Shown: positions 31,227 to 43,894, numbered from the stretch's first letter. The stretch: 64,000 nt of DNA from Porites lobata (GCA_942486035.1 CALNXK010000020.1:2987001-3051000), one strand, 5' to 3'. The notes: generated from the sequence alone by a model not told the origin. Program-made: numbers and translations.

Positions 31227-34200
31227 ATGGAAGGTCTTGCTGTGGTTGTCCTTGTGGCATTTACTTTCGGTGCTGGTCATTGTGAAAGTGACAAATCTTT
31301 GGCTTTGGTAAGGAATGGAAGGTCAAAAAGACGGATATTATTGAAAAGAAAAAGCTGCTTTCATTTATTGAAACTAATCCATGTTGATGTAGTCCTCTAA
31401 CTTCCATAAAAAGATGTTGAAAATTTCAAGGTCAATTTTGCTGCAAATATTTTTATGGATATTTCTATTACTGAACGGCTTGTGAAATTCTGTGTAACAA
31501 TTTAGCAATAGGTTTGTATTTTTAATGCTAGATACCAAAACGGAACACGCTATAAGCCGGAGCTGAGTACAAATTCCATTGCATATATTATGTTAACAGT
31601 ATATGCTGATCAGCTTAAGTAATGAGAAAGGATTTCGTAGCCATTGAAATTAACTTTTATTGAATGTCATGGTTTTAATCCTTAATGAGGGAGCCAGCTT
31701 CACTTTAAATACTAGTCCTCTTAAAGGCTAACTAAAAAAATTGAAAAAAGTATTTTAAAATCAAAATGTACTATAGAATTCGTATCAAGATAGCATTAGA
31801 GAGGTGTTTTTTTTTCTTTTTTTCTTTTTATATGTCAGAATTTCCTCACTCAATATGGATACATATCATCCTCGCGTAGTGGCAACCACGATTTCTCGAT
31901 AGCTATCCGCAAGTTTCAGGAATTCTTTGGTCTAAAAATCAGGGGTATTTTGGACTCTTCAACTGTTAATCTTATGAAAAAGCCTCGATGTGGTGTTCCT
32001 GATGTAAGTGAAGGAGGTCGCTTCCGAAGATACGTTACTGGAGGTAAATGGTCAAAGACTCATTTGACATATTTCGTGCAGCCAGGGCAAGACCTACCTG
32101 AAGTGAGTATAGAAAACCATAGTAAACATTGAACATAAGAGATATGGGCACTTATATAGGCCATTCGATATCATCATCTTTAGTGTCATGATTATCTAAT
32201 CACCATCATTATTGTTTGCAAATATAACTAGGCGTCTGTTTGGAAGACACATGCAAGCAAGTAGCATTCGAAAATTAGCAATTACTTGCCAAGAGCGAAG
32301 GCACGAGACGTTCTGTTTGCCCCATGCGATGGAATGCAAGACATTGGATTCTGACTTCCAAGCCGTGGATTCCAGATTCCATGTACTGGACACCAGACTT
32401 TGTCAGTGGAACTTGGATTCTGAATTCTAATCGTTAGTGGGATTCCGGATTGCACAAGCAAAAATTTTCCCGATTACCTTGCATGGGCGAATCTGTTCAT
32501 ATACAAAAGTCATTAAATTAATGCTAATGGAAGCAAGGGCTACCGATAGCCGACATATTAAAGGATTTTGCAATGGTTGTTTCTACGTAAAGTTATATTG
32601 ATCCATAGTAAGGGATGTATTGATCATATGGTGCAAAAATTGACGAGCCTGTGACCTCGAATCTGTGACTTAACATTGTTCTCATAAATTCGTGCGCAGG
32701 ATTTGCAAAGGAAGATATTTGGCGACGCCTTGCAGTTCTGGGCTGATGTGTCTGGACTAACTTTTAATAAAGTTAGCAGTGCGAGAAGTGCTGACATTAA
32801 AATCAGGTAAAATACCTTTTCAAAATGATTACACAGAAAGAAATATCCCTACAAGGTGCTAAACAACATTAACTAAGAAGCCATACATACACTGTAAACG
32901 CTAAGTGGCTATTCCCCTGGTGAGTTAGTTGTATGTTGTTGTCAGTGTATATTTTTCAGTAGTTAGGTATGAGCTTCTATATTATTAAGGTGGCTAAACA
33001 CAGTTTTGGCAGTTTGTGAGTATGTGTGATTTGCCAAATCGTGGCAAGAGAAAGGTTCCAGCTCACAAACTGAAACTTGGCAAGTGAAAAATATGCTGAC
33101 AAAAAGATTTTGATTGACAAGTAAAATTTGACGTTTTCGTAGTTTCCATGCCAACATAAACGATTGAGTACAACCTTAAAATTTCACTTTTGTTCAGTTT
33201 ACATAAAATTCGCTCATTAGATTTTCCTATAAACTTGCACGCAGCTTACTATAATTAATTATTACCATTTGAAACTTATTTGACCAAATTTTAACAGACA
33301 GGTTTTTAGATAATCAATAATATAATGGTACTGTAATTATTAAATGTGTCACAAAATTCGTCTGTTCAACTTTCATTTTAAAGTTCTCATTATTTAAAAT
33401 ACGATAAAAGTAAAACTTCTGCCAAATTAAACATCAAACTTTTAATGAGTAGATTTTGAGAAATCGCCTTCTGTGTACCATTGCTTTTTTCGCCACCATG
33501 TTTGTTTGTCTAATTTAAAACATGCGCCGTCACGCGAGTTGCCACTGACCGCCCACAAAACTTTGTTCAGCCACCTTAATTGTACTGCAAAGCTAGTAAA
33601 ATAAAGAAGCAGGGTGGATTTTTTTATTCTGCCAGGGAAATGTGCACTCACTGGTCATGTGTGTGCCCTTCTAATCAATACAAACTCGTATTCTCAGTTT
33701 TGGAAGCTACAGACACAGCGGTACAGATGCGGAATACACTTGCTGGCATCCATTCAACGGACCTGGTGGTGTGTTAGCACATGCGTATTACCCTCAAGAC
33801 GGAAGAGCCCATTTTGATGAAGACGAAACATTCACCCACAATACTCCGTCTGGCACCAATCTCTTGTGGGTTGCAGTACACGAGTTTGGACATTCTTTAG
33901 GCCTTGCTCATTCAAACGTCCGCCACGCTGTGATGTACCCTTACTACACAGGTTATGTTCCAGACATGAAACTCCATTCTGATGATATCGCTGGCATACA
34001 ATACTTATACGGTGAGAGACAAGTGAAAGCCCATGATAGGAGTGTAGTGTGACAGATCTCTTCATAAAATTATTCTCCTTTTAAGAAACTATAAATTTTA
34101 CATAGACCTAAAACAAATAGCCCCCAATTCAAAACAGAGAAAGCATCATAGTTACGTTCTGGGCTATTGTTGTCGTTGTTGTTGTTTTGTTTTGTTTTTT

Positions 34201-37200
34201 GTTTGTTGTTGTTGTGGTTGTTGCACACAAAGCAAGTCTTTATTTTACTGCGGCTCATTGCTATCTTTTTAAAGTAATACAAAAACAATTCTCCACTGCC
34301 TACATAAAGTAAGTAAAGTGTTTTGGAAATTGCCGCCAAGGAACTAAGAATTGCAAAATCAACACCCGCGTCATTGCTGCGGTCTAATTTACCCTCAAGG
34401 GCCAAAGTGACTGAACTATTAGCGCGAAGAAAAAAAAAACGTTCAGTTGTTGTAAAAGTAATGATAATGACAATAATTGATACTGACAATGACAAAGATA
34501 ATGATTTAAATGGTAATGATAATGATTATGAAAGGGAAAATAATATTGACAAAGACGACGATGAAGATGACGAGGAAGAAGACGATAATGATAACGATGA
34601 TGACGACGATGACGACGAAGAAGACGATAATGATAACGATGACGATGACGATGACGACGAAGAAGTTGATAATGAAAACGATGACGATGACGACGAAGAA
34701 GACGAGAACGATAACGATGACGATGACGACGAAGAAGATGATAATGATAATGATGACGATGACGACGAAGAAGACGATAATGATAACGATGACGATGACG
34801 ATGACGATGACAACGAAGAAGTTGATAATGATAACGATGACGATGACGATGACGACGAAGAAGACGATAATGATAACGATGACGATGACGATGACGATGA
34901 CGACGAAGAAGTTGATAATGATAACGATGACGATGACGACGAAGAAGACGATAATGATAACGATGACGATGACGACAAAGAAGTTGATAATGATAACGAT
35001 GACGATGACGACGAAGAAGACGATAATGATAACGATGACGGTGACGACGAAGAAGTTGATAATGATAACAATGACCATGACCATGACGATGACCATGACA
35101 ACGATAATGATAATGTGAAAGTCTTGAACCCAGGAGTCATTTCAAAATTAGGTTGAGTTTGATCGTCCGGGTGAACGTACTTCTGAATAGGACTGTTGTT
35201 GTTGACAATGACTGACAGCGACAACCTGTGCGTTAATCATCTTCAGAGTCAAAGTGAGTTGTATCACGTCAGTTGATGGTATTATACTCTGGTTATTGAC
35301 CTGATTGGTCAACTAAGTCGTGATGTTATTGGTCGTCTGTCAGTTAAGCCGTGATAGGTCACTGACCAGTCACGAAGAGCGCAAGGTTACAGAAATCCGT
35401 TACGGAAATCGCGCCAAAATCACCCTTCTCATGTGTGAACAGAAGCCCTATCCTGTATGGTTTTCGTGCAGGCGCAAAAGCTCTCTGTTTAAACTCGAAA
35501 TTGCGAGAAAGGGTCTCATCATGGCTTTACTGACGGACGACCAATATCATCGCAACGTAATTGACCAATCAGGTAAATAACCAGAGTATTATATGATCAT
35601 TACAACGTGATACAACTCACTTTGACTCTGAAGATGACTACCTCACGGGTTGTCGAAACGTCAGTCACTGTCAACAACAACAGTCCTATTCTCGGCTTGC
35701 ACTGTCACGCAATGAAAAATCAAAATGCAAACCATTCAATACAGAAGGACTAGAATCTGGGAAATGAGAAAAGATGATTATACAAAAACCCTTGCCAAGA
35801 ATCAGTTCTGTGAAATATTTCAAATGCGAGATATTGGGAAAAACGGTTAACCTAAATTTATAAAGCTTTGTATGGAAATTCCATGTTGGTGTCCCTGAAT
35901 ATGGCCGCCGGATACCAACAGAAACATCTGTTTTCAAGTTTTCCTACTGATGCGTGAATTCTTCGCTTGAGGAACTCATAAAGATTACAGTAATATTTAT
36001 TCTGAGACAAGGAATGTTTAGATTGCAAAATCTCCCAAAATCGGTAATGTTTTTAACCCACATAAGAGCTTTCCCTGCCGCCAGCTAAATGCCGAGTCAC
36101 GCAAAAGCCCGGAAATTCAAGCGTCCTCTCTCGCAAAACGAAGAACCCTTTCGAACCAAAAATTTGTTTATGTAAAGGTGTTTAGGTACTGTAATACCTC
36201 GTGAAAGTAGAAACTCAGAAGAATCGATAGTTTCTTAGTTTGATTTTTGGTGACGTCACGTGCAACCCAAGGATATCAGGACTACTTTAAATTCTCCTGG
36301 ACGATCAAACTCAACCTACGTCTGACAATGATAATGATAATGATTTTTTTTAAAATGTATACATTATAGGTCCTAACACTGGAGGTGGTGGCGCACACAC
36401 TTCCACTCCTACACAAGCTCCCACCCAAGCTCCCACCCAAGCTCCCACCCATGCTCCCACCCAAGCTCCCACCCATGCTCCCACTCCTGCTCCACCCACG
36501 ACCACGGCACCAGGCAAGTATATTTAAACATGCTAAGAAATAGGCACCCAGGTAGGGTTAGACTTTATGACCTTGGAGGATCATACTATTTAACTCATCG
36601 TTATCACTTCTTAGCTCATCTGTTTTTAAATAGCAGCAGGTTGCAGTCTGTATCTATTAATCAGTTAATGTAACTTGTTTTGAACCCAGGACTGTCATGC
36701 CAGTTGACTGAATTCCTACGACAGCATGCATCCGCAATATGACGACAGCAATAAAGTGATTTCTTTTCTCTTTCTTGCAATGGCAAAGCAATGGATTATA
36801 AGCCGGCATGTCTAACCGCATCACGTATCACAATCCTTTCCCCGATATTACTAACATATACCAAATTCAATTTAGGTTGATCTGGCAAATGATCGTTGGC
36901 AATTAGTAATTACGCATTTGTGCACAGGAAATCATCGCACTGCTTTCCTCGAGTGACCACCAAACAGTAGCTTCCCTGTACACAATTCTCAATGCCTGAA
37001 GCAACCTTCATTGAATCGGATATTTTTTCCAAGATTAGCCAAAACGGTGACGTTACTGTTTGTCCCATCCCGGGGGTCAAAACGAAACCCAGAAAAATGA
37101 AGCTGAGGGCTCAATAGAAATACACAAGTCTCCCTAAATCACTTTTCTAAATAATACTCTAAGGTAAAGTTTATTATTAGCAGATGATTTTTTTCTTCTC

Positions 37201-38412
37201 TAGCTGGGCATTCACGTCCTTCGTGAATTTAACCTGATATAATAGCGGCATCCTATCTAAGGATCACACCGGGTACACAACGCTAACAAGGTCAAAAAGA
37301 GTTAACCTATTTAAGGATCGAGACCCTCAAAACCATAACCTATAGGGCGGTACATACCTGTATACCCCATATATATGGGCGTATCCCCGGAACCGTTTGA
37401 CCCCTAGGGTAAATGTAAAGTAACTGTAACATAGAAAGTACTGTAACACAGTAAGAAACTAAGACATGCAGAACGTGTTCCATGTGAACTGCTGTAACAC
37501 ATAATTATAGACCAAAACATGCAGAACTTGTTCCATCTGCGTGCAATAACAGCAGCTGCTTCTGAAAGATTTTCATATACATGCTTTCTCTTTGAGTTAG
37601 GGAGCTGCAATGACCGTTCACCTTCCTCGGATTGCCAGGGATGGAAGGAAGCTGGTTTTTGCACGCATCCTGATCATAAACCTGCATTGGTATATTGGTG
37701 CCCTAAGACCTGTTTCAACTGTAAGTTTGAATGCTTTTTAACATATGTTTTTTCGAAATACTTACTTTTATTTATTTAGTTAGTTAGTTATTCATTCATT
37801 TTTACATAGTTTTTTACTCTTACTTTGTTGCATTTGATTGGTTTGTTTGTTTGTTTGTTGTTGTTTTTTTCTTTTTAAAATGAAAACTATTGTGCTAGGT
37901 TATTTCACTTCGTGTTACTAGAAGTGAACTACGTGTTTTCTAGAAGTTTTGCCCACGAAAACCTCAGTTGTAACAAGTGTTTAGACCGTAAGCAAATGTA
38001 GTAAAAAAAATTGGGTGAGTTGTGCAGTACGTTTTCTAACATTTTCATGATATTAATTTTTAAGTTTTTTTTTTATTCCGTTCTCAATGATCATGATAAA
38101 CTGGTGAAAGAACATATCCAACCCTATACCCTGGCTCAAAAGAAAGGCGTCCCCATACCCTGATCTTATGAAAAATGATGACTTAGCAACAGAACGTGGA
38201 CGTCAGTTGAGGCCGAAAAGTGCGCGGAAACGACTGAGCGCTGCTTCCGGTTATCAATTTGTGGCTCTGCGATCGGTCAAGTCGATTTTTATTTGCGAGG
38301 GCCCTCGTCACTGCCGTCACGTTGTCTTTGCTAAATTTGCCTATTAATTTACATTAAGGGGAGCGAGAGTAATTCTGGTGCGTTTTTATCTCTGCTTGCA
38401 GGTAACGTCTGA
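31227..38412 (+). CDS. Gene D: secreted matrix metalloproteinase with Ala-Pro-Thr repeat linker and one ShKT domain
   Basis: Seven coding exons: 31227-31307, 31839-32102, 32700-32806, 33698-34011, 36370-36513, 37601-37720, 38402-38412 (1041 nt, 346 aa). Signal peptide MEGLAVVVLVAFTFGAGHC; prodomain with KKPRCGVPD (Cys78); furin-type RFRR; catalytic HEFGHSLGLAH from His212; Met-turn AVMYP. The linker exon is twice the length of that of gene A because of tandem repeats of APT followed by Gln or His, giving a mucin-like stalk likely to be O-glycosylated (inference). That exon ends at a GC donor (CAG|GCAAGT), a rare but recognised GC-AG intron. The ShKT exon has six Cys with YWCPKTCFNC. The last exon encodes the same Asn-Val-stop as gene A. 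A Trp replaces Pro after the extra cysteine (TCWHPF). Closest in architecture to gene A. Confidence 0.92.
32330..32490. repeat. GGATTCC-rich dispersed repeat, copy 1 (gene D intron)
   Basis: Shares TTTGTCAGTGGAACTTGGAT, AATCGTTAGTGGGATTC and ACAAGCAAAAATTT with 58690-58890. Same order in both. Confidence 0.75.
34500..35105. repeat. GATGAC/GAAGAAGAC minisatellite in gene D intron
   Basis: About 600 bp of purine-rich units built from GATAATGATAACGATGACGA followed by GACGAAGAAG and alternating GACGAT or TTGATA. All units are multiples of three bases, so several frames stay open. It lies between the catalytic and linker exons of gene D and is intronic in the conserved model. Confidence 0.9.
35870..36205 (-). 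repeat. Dispersed repeat, copy 2 (gene D intron, inverted)
   Basis: Contains the same ordered blocks as 4850-5250 in reverse complement, including AACGAAGAACCCTTTCG and TGAGACAAGGAAT. It lies in the intron between the catalytic and linker exons of gene D. Confidence 0.6.
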
Positions 38413-38601
38413 TCAAGAAGCCAGAGTCTATCGTGTGGTTGAAATATGCCACTGTCGAATTAACCTTTCATTCTAGGACCCAAATACGAATTTCGATGAT
38501 TCGAACTGACATTCGAATTTATCCTTGGTTTTATTTTCTTCTTTCTCTTGCCCTTTGAGTCAGCAATGTATTCGTAATGGGATGTCTCCTATTGGAAAAT
38601 G

Positions 38602-38607
38602 AATAAA
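38602..38607 (+). promoter_or_regulatory. poly(A) signal of gene D
   Basis: AATAAA 190 bases after the gene D stop codon. Confidence 0.6.
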
Positions 38608-39146
38608 CCAGATGCAGGGACAAAGCGAACCGAAGTAGTGTTGTTATCTTAAGGAACAATTCTCGGTACAGTTTCTATTTTTTTTTTCTTTCGTCACTTG
38701 TTCCTGGTCACTTTGAGGAGCTAAAATAAGGGACAAAAAGTCTAAGGCCATATTCGCGGTTTTTAGGCCTTAAAAGAGCATCAGTACTTAAACCTATTCC
38801 GTATTCCCATCCCACACACAACGCTAAACACGTGTATGGTACGAACACACATTATACTATGAATCCTTTACCTTACTACCACATCTAGGGAATGAAGAAT
38901 ACTCTTAAGCTCTGGTCAAATACATTAAACCCAAACGTTCATGTATAAGTTATCCCAACAGTTCACGAAGCTAGAGTGTTTGCCAATCGATGAACCTTTT
39001 AAATACACACATATATCCAAGTTTCCCATTAGCTTCCCACATCTTTCAATGATAGAGCGTTAACCAACAATCGTGTATAGCTTTGAGAAATCGGATCAGT
39101 CTGTTTAAACGTTGAGTATAATTCAAGGTTAAAGCCTGGTCTAAGG

Positions 39147-39328
39147 TAACTGTAATGATTTGCCGACGACTTTTCGTGCAGCATGCCCAAACATTCTCAT
39201 CTTTGTGTTAAATTGATAGAAAGCACACTTTACCAGCTAACCATAATGATTTGCCAACGACTTTTCGTGCAGCATGCCCAAACATTTTCTCATCTTTGTG
39301 CTAAAATGATAGAAAGTACACTTTACCA
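39147..39328. repeat. Two-copy tandem repeat, 91-bp period
   Basis: Copies at 39147-39237 and 39238-39328 share AATGATTTGCC, ACGACTTTTCGTGCAGCATG, CTCATCTTTGTG and CACTTTACCA. Followed by a C-rich and CCACCA tract at 39335-39380. Confidence 0.85.
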
Positions 39329-39599
39329 AACCCCCAAGCCCCCCCCCCTCCCCCCCACCACCACCACCACCACCACCACTTACACCAACCCTCCCCCTTC
39401 TACCCCGAGAAAACCTGTGCGTGTATAATAGTTGCCATTTATCAAGAGTACGTCTCATACATGACTGCATACGTTTACAAGGACAAAATTATCATTCCTC
39501 CTACTTATGGAGCCCTCATGCTCCATATATTTGACGTGATTAAACGTTTCAGTAAATACTACATCAGTTTGTTCCTTTCGAGCAGCTCAAGTCAATACA

Positions 39600-40480
39600 T
39601 AAGGAAATTTATTGAATAAAAATTATGTGAACAGTTTCAAAACACTTGCAAACTCCATCGAGTTCAAATTGGAATTAAATTTTCTGTTACAAAAACCTGA
39701 AGAGGTCTAATAACCAAAAAAGACAAAAAATAAACATCAAAGTGTATGTAAATAGCTGTTCCTGAACAAAAGCCACGTAGTATATATCCTGAATTTTCAA
39801 TTATAACTAACCTTTAAGTTGTTTTCTGTCTTATGCTAATATTCTTAGTATTTCTCTTTTATTCATACATAACCCTGACAATCGAACGTGGATTGAATGA
39901 AGACTGCAACTGCAGAAAAGACCTGTAGCAGTCGCAAAAAGATATCTTAGTTTCTTTTATTATAAGGACTGTTCGATAATGTAACAATCTCGATTAATTG
40001 TTCAAATTTTAATACCCATGGGATAAAAGAAGGAAAATTGTTGAAACAAAGACCTTAGGGTGAACAGTTGCTGAACAGTTTCAAAGTACATCAAGTTTCA
40101 AATTAGATTTTCTGTTTGGTTAAGAGGCACCTAACGAGGTCTTTACCAAAAGAGGGATAAATAGATGATAATAACGTAGTACGTTGACAACTATTCCTAA
40201 AAGAAAATATGCGGGCGGTAAGTATCATATCTACACTCTAAGTTTGTTATTTGTTTTAATATACAGTTTCACTCATCCTATTCCTACGCGGTACTTGTAC
40301 AGGAAGTAAAAAAAAGAAGCATATGAATCATGCAGGCAATTGAAGAAACTACATGTAACAGTCGAAAAAAGATGACTTAGTTTACATATATATATATAAT
40401 AATTATAATGAATACATGCACCGTTGGATAATGTAGCATTCTCGACTAAACTCTTTTAATCGCCTCGCTCGAAACAGAAA
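39600..40480. repeat. Diverged tandem duplication upstream of gene E
   Basis: Segments about 39600-40010 and about 40050-40480 share ordered blocks: GAACAGTTTCAAA, CAAATT.GA..TTTTCTGTT, GAGGTCT, CTGTAGCAGTCG or TGTAACAGTCG, AAAAAGAT..CTTAGTTT and GATAATGTA.CA.TCTCGA. Length and borders are approximate. Possibly duplicated promoter-proximal DNA. Confidence 0.5.
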
Positions 40481-40960
40481 AGTAGTAGAACCGGTATTCA
40501 ATAGCAACAGATTTATGATTACATCGTCTACAATCAGAAGCGCCTAGTTTCTTGTTTATTGAATTTTTTTTTTTTCGTTCAAACGTTTATTGAAAAATTA
40601 ATAAAGGTAAAACTTTAAAGATAACTTGCCAATATTTTGCCAGATGGTTTCGACAATTAAGGAGCTAATATTATGACATAAAACAAACACCAGGTATCTT
40701 AAACCGTCGCGAATTACATCGTCTCAAAGAAAATGTTTCTTCCATTGCCTTTCGTCTCTCTCCTGTTTTTTCCTGCTTCTTACGGTGCCAAGGAAGAAAG
40801 CAAAACTGATTTTGCATTGGTGAGTTCAGTAAATATTTCTTTCTTTCTTTTTCTTTCTTCATATCCTTCTATTTTTATTCGTCTTGTTTTTGGGGTGAGG
40901 GATCATTTTTCATTACTAAGCGAATCAGGGATACTAAACGACAATAATCGGAAAATATCT

Positions 40961-41331
40961 GTTCGGAAGACGATTTGAGATCTAGAATTTTCGGAACATT
41001 TGTTGTAAAATTTCTTGCTTGCCTGCCTCTCCTAGGATTTTCAAACATCTAAAAAATGGTATAATTGCCTATTTTTTAAAGGATTTTTACCCTAAACTGC
41101 GGTCACCTAGAATTTTCGGAAGCCTTTTTTCAGGCTGAAATTTTCGAAATGGTAAGTTTTGATCCCTATAATTTTCGGATCTCTAGACTTTCAGCTAGGA
41201 AATCCGAACAGATGAAAAATTTTTAGGGGATGAAAATATGCCTATATCTACCGTTTAGATACTAAAATACGTTTAACAATGCCATGTTTAAGTAGCTTAA
41301 ACTATATTCTCGTTGGGTGTCCCTGAGAGAA
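40961..41331. repeat. Second copy of the ATTTTCGG dispersed repeat (gene E intron 1)
   Basis: Shares long blocks with 7198-7545, such as CGGAAGACGATTTGAGATCT, GCTTGCCTGCCTCTCCTAGG and AAATCCGAACAGATGAAAAA, and ends at the same GTTGGGTGTCCCTGAGA phrase. Inserted in intron 1 of gene E. Confidence 0.75.
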
Positions 41332-41390
41332 TGGCCCTGGAGGCACCTTATTTTTAGGACAAACTGAAATTCGTAAGTTCTGTGGGTGTT

Positions 41391-41550
41391 CAGTCGACTC
41401 CCGATAATTCGAACCTTCAAGGGAAGTTGAAAAAAGGTCGATTTATTGAGGGTAAAATTATATGGGAAATGATCTGAAGGGAAATGAAAATTGCTTCGAG
41501 TTAGCAGGAGGTTCGAGTTATAGAGGCCTTGAGTTAACGGGAGTCGACTG
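41391..41550. mobile_element. 160-bp MITE with 13-bp perfect TIRs (gene E intron 1)
   Basis: Ends CAGTCGACTCCCG and CGGGAGTCGACTG are exact inverted copies, followed inside by AATTCGAACCT and the near-inverse AGGTTCGAGTTA. Such ends resemble pogo/Tc1-like families (established pattern, not verified here). Confidence 0.8.
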
Positions 41551-42872
41551 TACTTTCGAGGTCAGGCCTTTAATTCTCTTTTCTTAGGCTCTGGATGAGT
41601 GGGCCCTTGTTGAATATCAGTTAATCAGCCTTACAAGAACAATTGAATGAAAAACTATTTATTTTTTTTATTTTTCTGATTCGCTGATGACGAAAATCAC
41701 AATTAACTGTATGTTGCTGAGTGTTTCTTTGCGGGTTAAAGTTTGAGTTTGAAAGAATACCTGGCAATGAGTTTACAAAATCTGAAGGAAATCACCATAA
41801 GATAATCATTTATTCGATTGCGCATTTAAGGTCTTAGTTGTTATCATCATTATTATCATGTGTTTATAATAACATAGCCAGTTGAAATCTCCTGGAAATA
41901 TGATTTTGACAGTGTAACAAATAATAAATAGCGTTTCGCTTCTTCTCCTTTCCTTAGAACTACCTTTCTGACTTTGGCTGCATGTCGCACAGCAGGTCAG
42001 GTGGCAATGACGTAACAACCGCAATAAGAAAGTTTCAGAAATTTTTTGGTCTCTCTGTGACAGGAAAGCTTGACCAGGCCACCATGAAGGTGATGAGCAA
42101 ACCGCGATGCGGACTCCCGGATGTTGTTAGTAAAGATGAAGGAAAGCGCATGAAAAGATTTTCTACATGGGGAAAGTGGAGGAAAACGGATCTAAAGTAC
42201 TATGTGTCTTATGGCGCGGATCTGTCCCCCAGCACTCAAGATAGAATCTTTGCAAATGCTTTCACATTTTGGAGTGACGCAGCACCAAAACTGCGATTTG
42301 AGAGAGTATACAGGCTCAAAGACGCAGACCTGCGTATCAGGTTTTGTCTCCCTTCTATCACTGGTAGATTGATATCCCACAAGAAATTTCGCGTCAATAC
42401 AGACGTTTTACATACAAACTTGCCTTAAGACTTATTGAAAAATTCTTTTTACGCATACAAATCGAGCTTCTCGCTCAAGTGTCGGTGCATCACATTGGGA
42501 AAAAAGCCAAAATGGGATTTGGAATGTAAAAAGTAAAGAATAGGCCTTCCAAACTGTAATACATCAAGCTCCTAAATGCAGGATTTTAATTCCGTTTCTT
42601 TATTTGGGCGTAGATCCTAAACGTAAGCCTTTTTGGCAGAAAATTAACATGCATATATGACATCTCACCAGCTCGCGCCAATACTGCTGACATGGCATAA
42701 AATCCATTCTGAATTTTAGTTTCTTTCGTCTTTAAGAGTCAAACGGATCTGAGTACAATAATCCAATCTTGAATTTTCGAGAAGTATCAAGCCCAATGAA
42801 AGATCAACTGAGAATCGTTGCAATCGACATTTATTTTTTGTGATATAACTTTTATCACAACGTTTTACAATT

Positions 42873-42932
42873 TTGATTGATTGATTGATTGATTTATTGA
42901 TTGATTTGACTGATTGATTGTTTGATTGATTA
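42873..42932. repeat. (GATT)n microsatellite abutting the gene E exon 3 acceptor
   Basis: About fourteen GATT-like units end three bases before AAAG|C at 42935/42936, so the usual polypyrimidine tract is missing. Confidence 0.9.
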
Positions 42933-43721
42933 AAGCTTTGGAAGACGAGAGCACCAAGGTCCCGGAGAGAGTCGCTGTTATTATGCCTTTGACGGCAAAA
43001 TTGGCTTGTTCGTTGGAAGTGTGCTCGCCCATGCCTTCTACCCTTCCGATGGTCGAATCCATTTCGATGAAGATGAGAAGTATACGGAGACCGGTTCATT
43101 TTGAGGTTTTTCTCAAAGTCTAGCTGATGTGGCTACTCATGAGATTGGTCACGCGTTAGGGTTACGACACTCAACTGTGAAAGGCTCTGTAATGTGGCCA
43201 ATAGTAAAACACGGTGAACCCGAAATACATGAAGATGATATTAAAGGGATAAGGTCATTGTATGGTTAATGTGAGTGTCTGTCTATGGTCTTACATGTAG
43301 AAAACAGTTTATGTTTGAGTGCTAGAAGCGCTGAAATGATAGACGCATCACACTGTATTTTTCTCTTGATCGAAATAGCTTGCAAACTTCTAATCGCTCA
43401 TTTTTTTTTCCTTTCAATTTTTTTTTTTTTCGGATAGCTTAGGATTCCCAAAATTCTTTGTGGAACAGAATTAAAATCACAAGTCATTTCATCAAAAAAA
43501 AAATATGTCATCGTTAGAGCCTCGAGTACGAACGTCAACATTTATTGCTGATTATCCTAGCGTATCCAATGGAATCACTTCTTATAATTTTCCTTTCGTT
43601 TTTTCTTTCCTTTTTTTTTCTTCCTCTACTTCTTTTTTTGTAGGTTGTAGCGGCCAGTGGTTCGAAACAGCTTTTCAACACCCAGCCTAGTCTCAAGATA
43701 ACTGTTGACTGAGAGTTTGAA

Positions 43722-43727
43722 AATAAA
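43722..43727 (+). promoter_or_regulatory. poly(A) signal of gene E
   Basis: AATAAA 32 bases after the TAG of the proposed last exon, which supports 43644-43690 as a genuine terminal exon. Confidence 0.55.
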
Positions 43728-43894
43728 ATCGTTTGAAATAGAAATGATATTGGCGTGAATAATTACTTGAACACAAGCTACAGTGATATGTCTATCACTA
43801 TCTACCTTTTTCATCCAATTCGATGTAGCAAGGTGTGTCGTCACAGTCCGTTAGAGTGTCTCAAAAGGCCAGACTGTCCACTTTGAGCTACTAA

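Larger units (their letters stand above)
40733..43690 (+). pseudogene. Gene E: minimal matrix metalloproteinase with in-frame TGA before the zinc site
   Basis: Four exons fit the family: 40733-40819, 41958-42340, 42936-43264, 43644-43690 (846 nt, still a multiple of three). It has a signal peptide, prodomain with SKPRCGLPD (Cys80), RMKR convertase site, and catalytic residues including HEIGHALGLRH at 43138-43170 and SVMWP. At 43102-43104 an in-frame TGA stands where genes F and G have the Trp of FWS, so translation would end after 212 residues, upstream of all catalytic-zinc ligands. Splice sites are also poor: donor GTTTTG after exon 2, an acceptor AAAG directly behind a (GATT)n run, and donor GTTAAT after exon 3, where read-through gives LYG-stop at 43267. 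No indels are seen, so decay would be recent. Alternatives are an assembly error or a polymorphic allele. The last exon would add about 15 residues after LY. Confidence 0.75.

Noticed and set aside
34323..35156. 277-codon open frame rich in Asp, Glu and Asn on the plus strand, with equally long open frames in other frames
   Set aside because: It is the translation of a triplet-based minisatellite. All frames stay open for that reason, there is no splice support, and the gene D model skips it cleanly.
39183..39428. Open frame with a Pro/Thr-rich end
   Set aside because: Comes from a 91-bp tandem repeat and a C-rich/CCACCA tract; no flanking exons or signal.
43102..43104. TGA in gene E as a selenocysteine codon
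   Set aside because: The homologous residue is Trp, not Cys, and it is not catalytic. No SECIS-like structure is evident downstream by eye, so a nonsense change is simpler.
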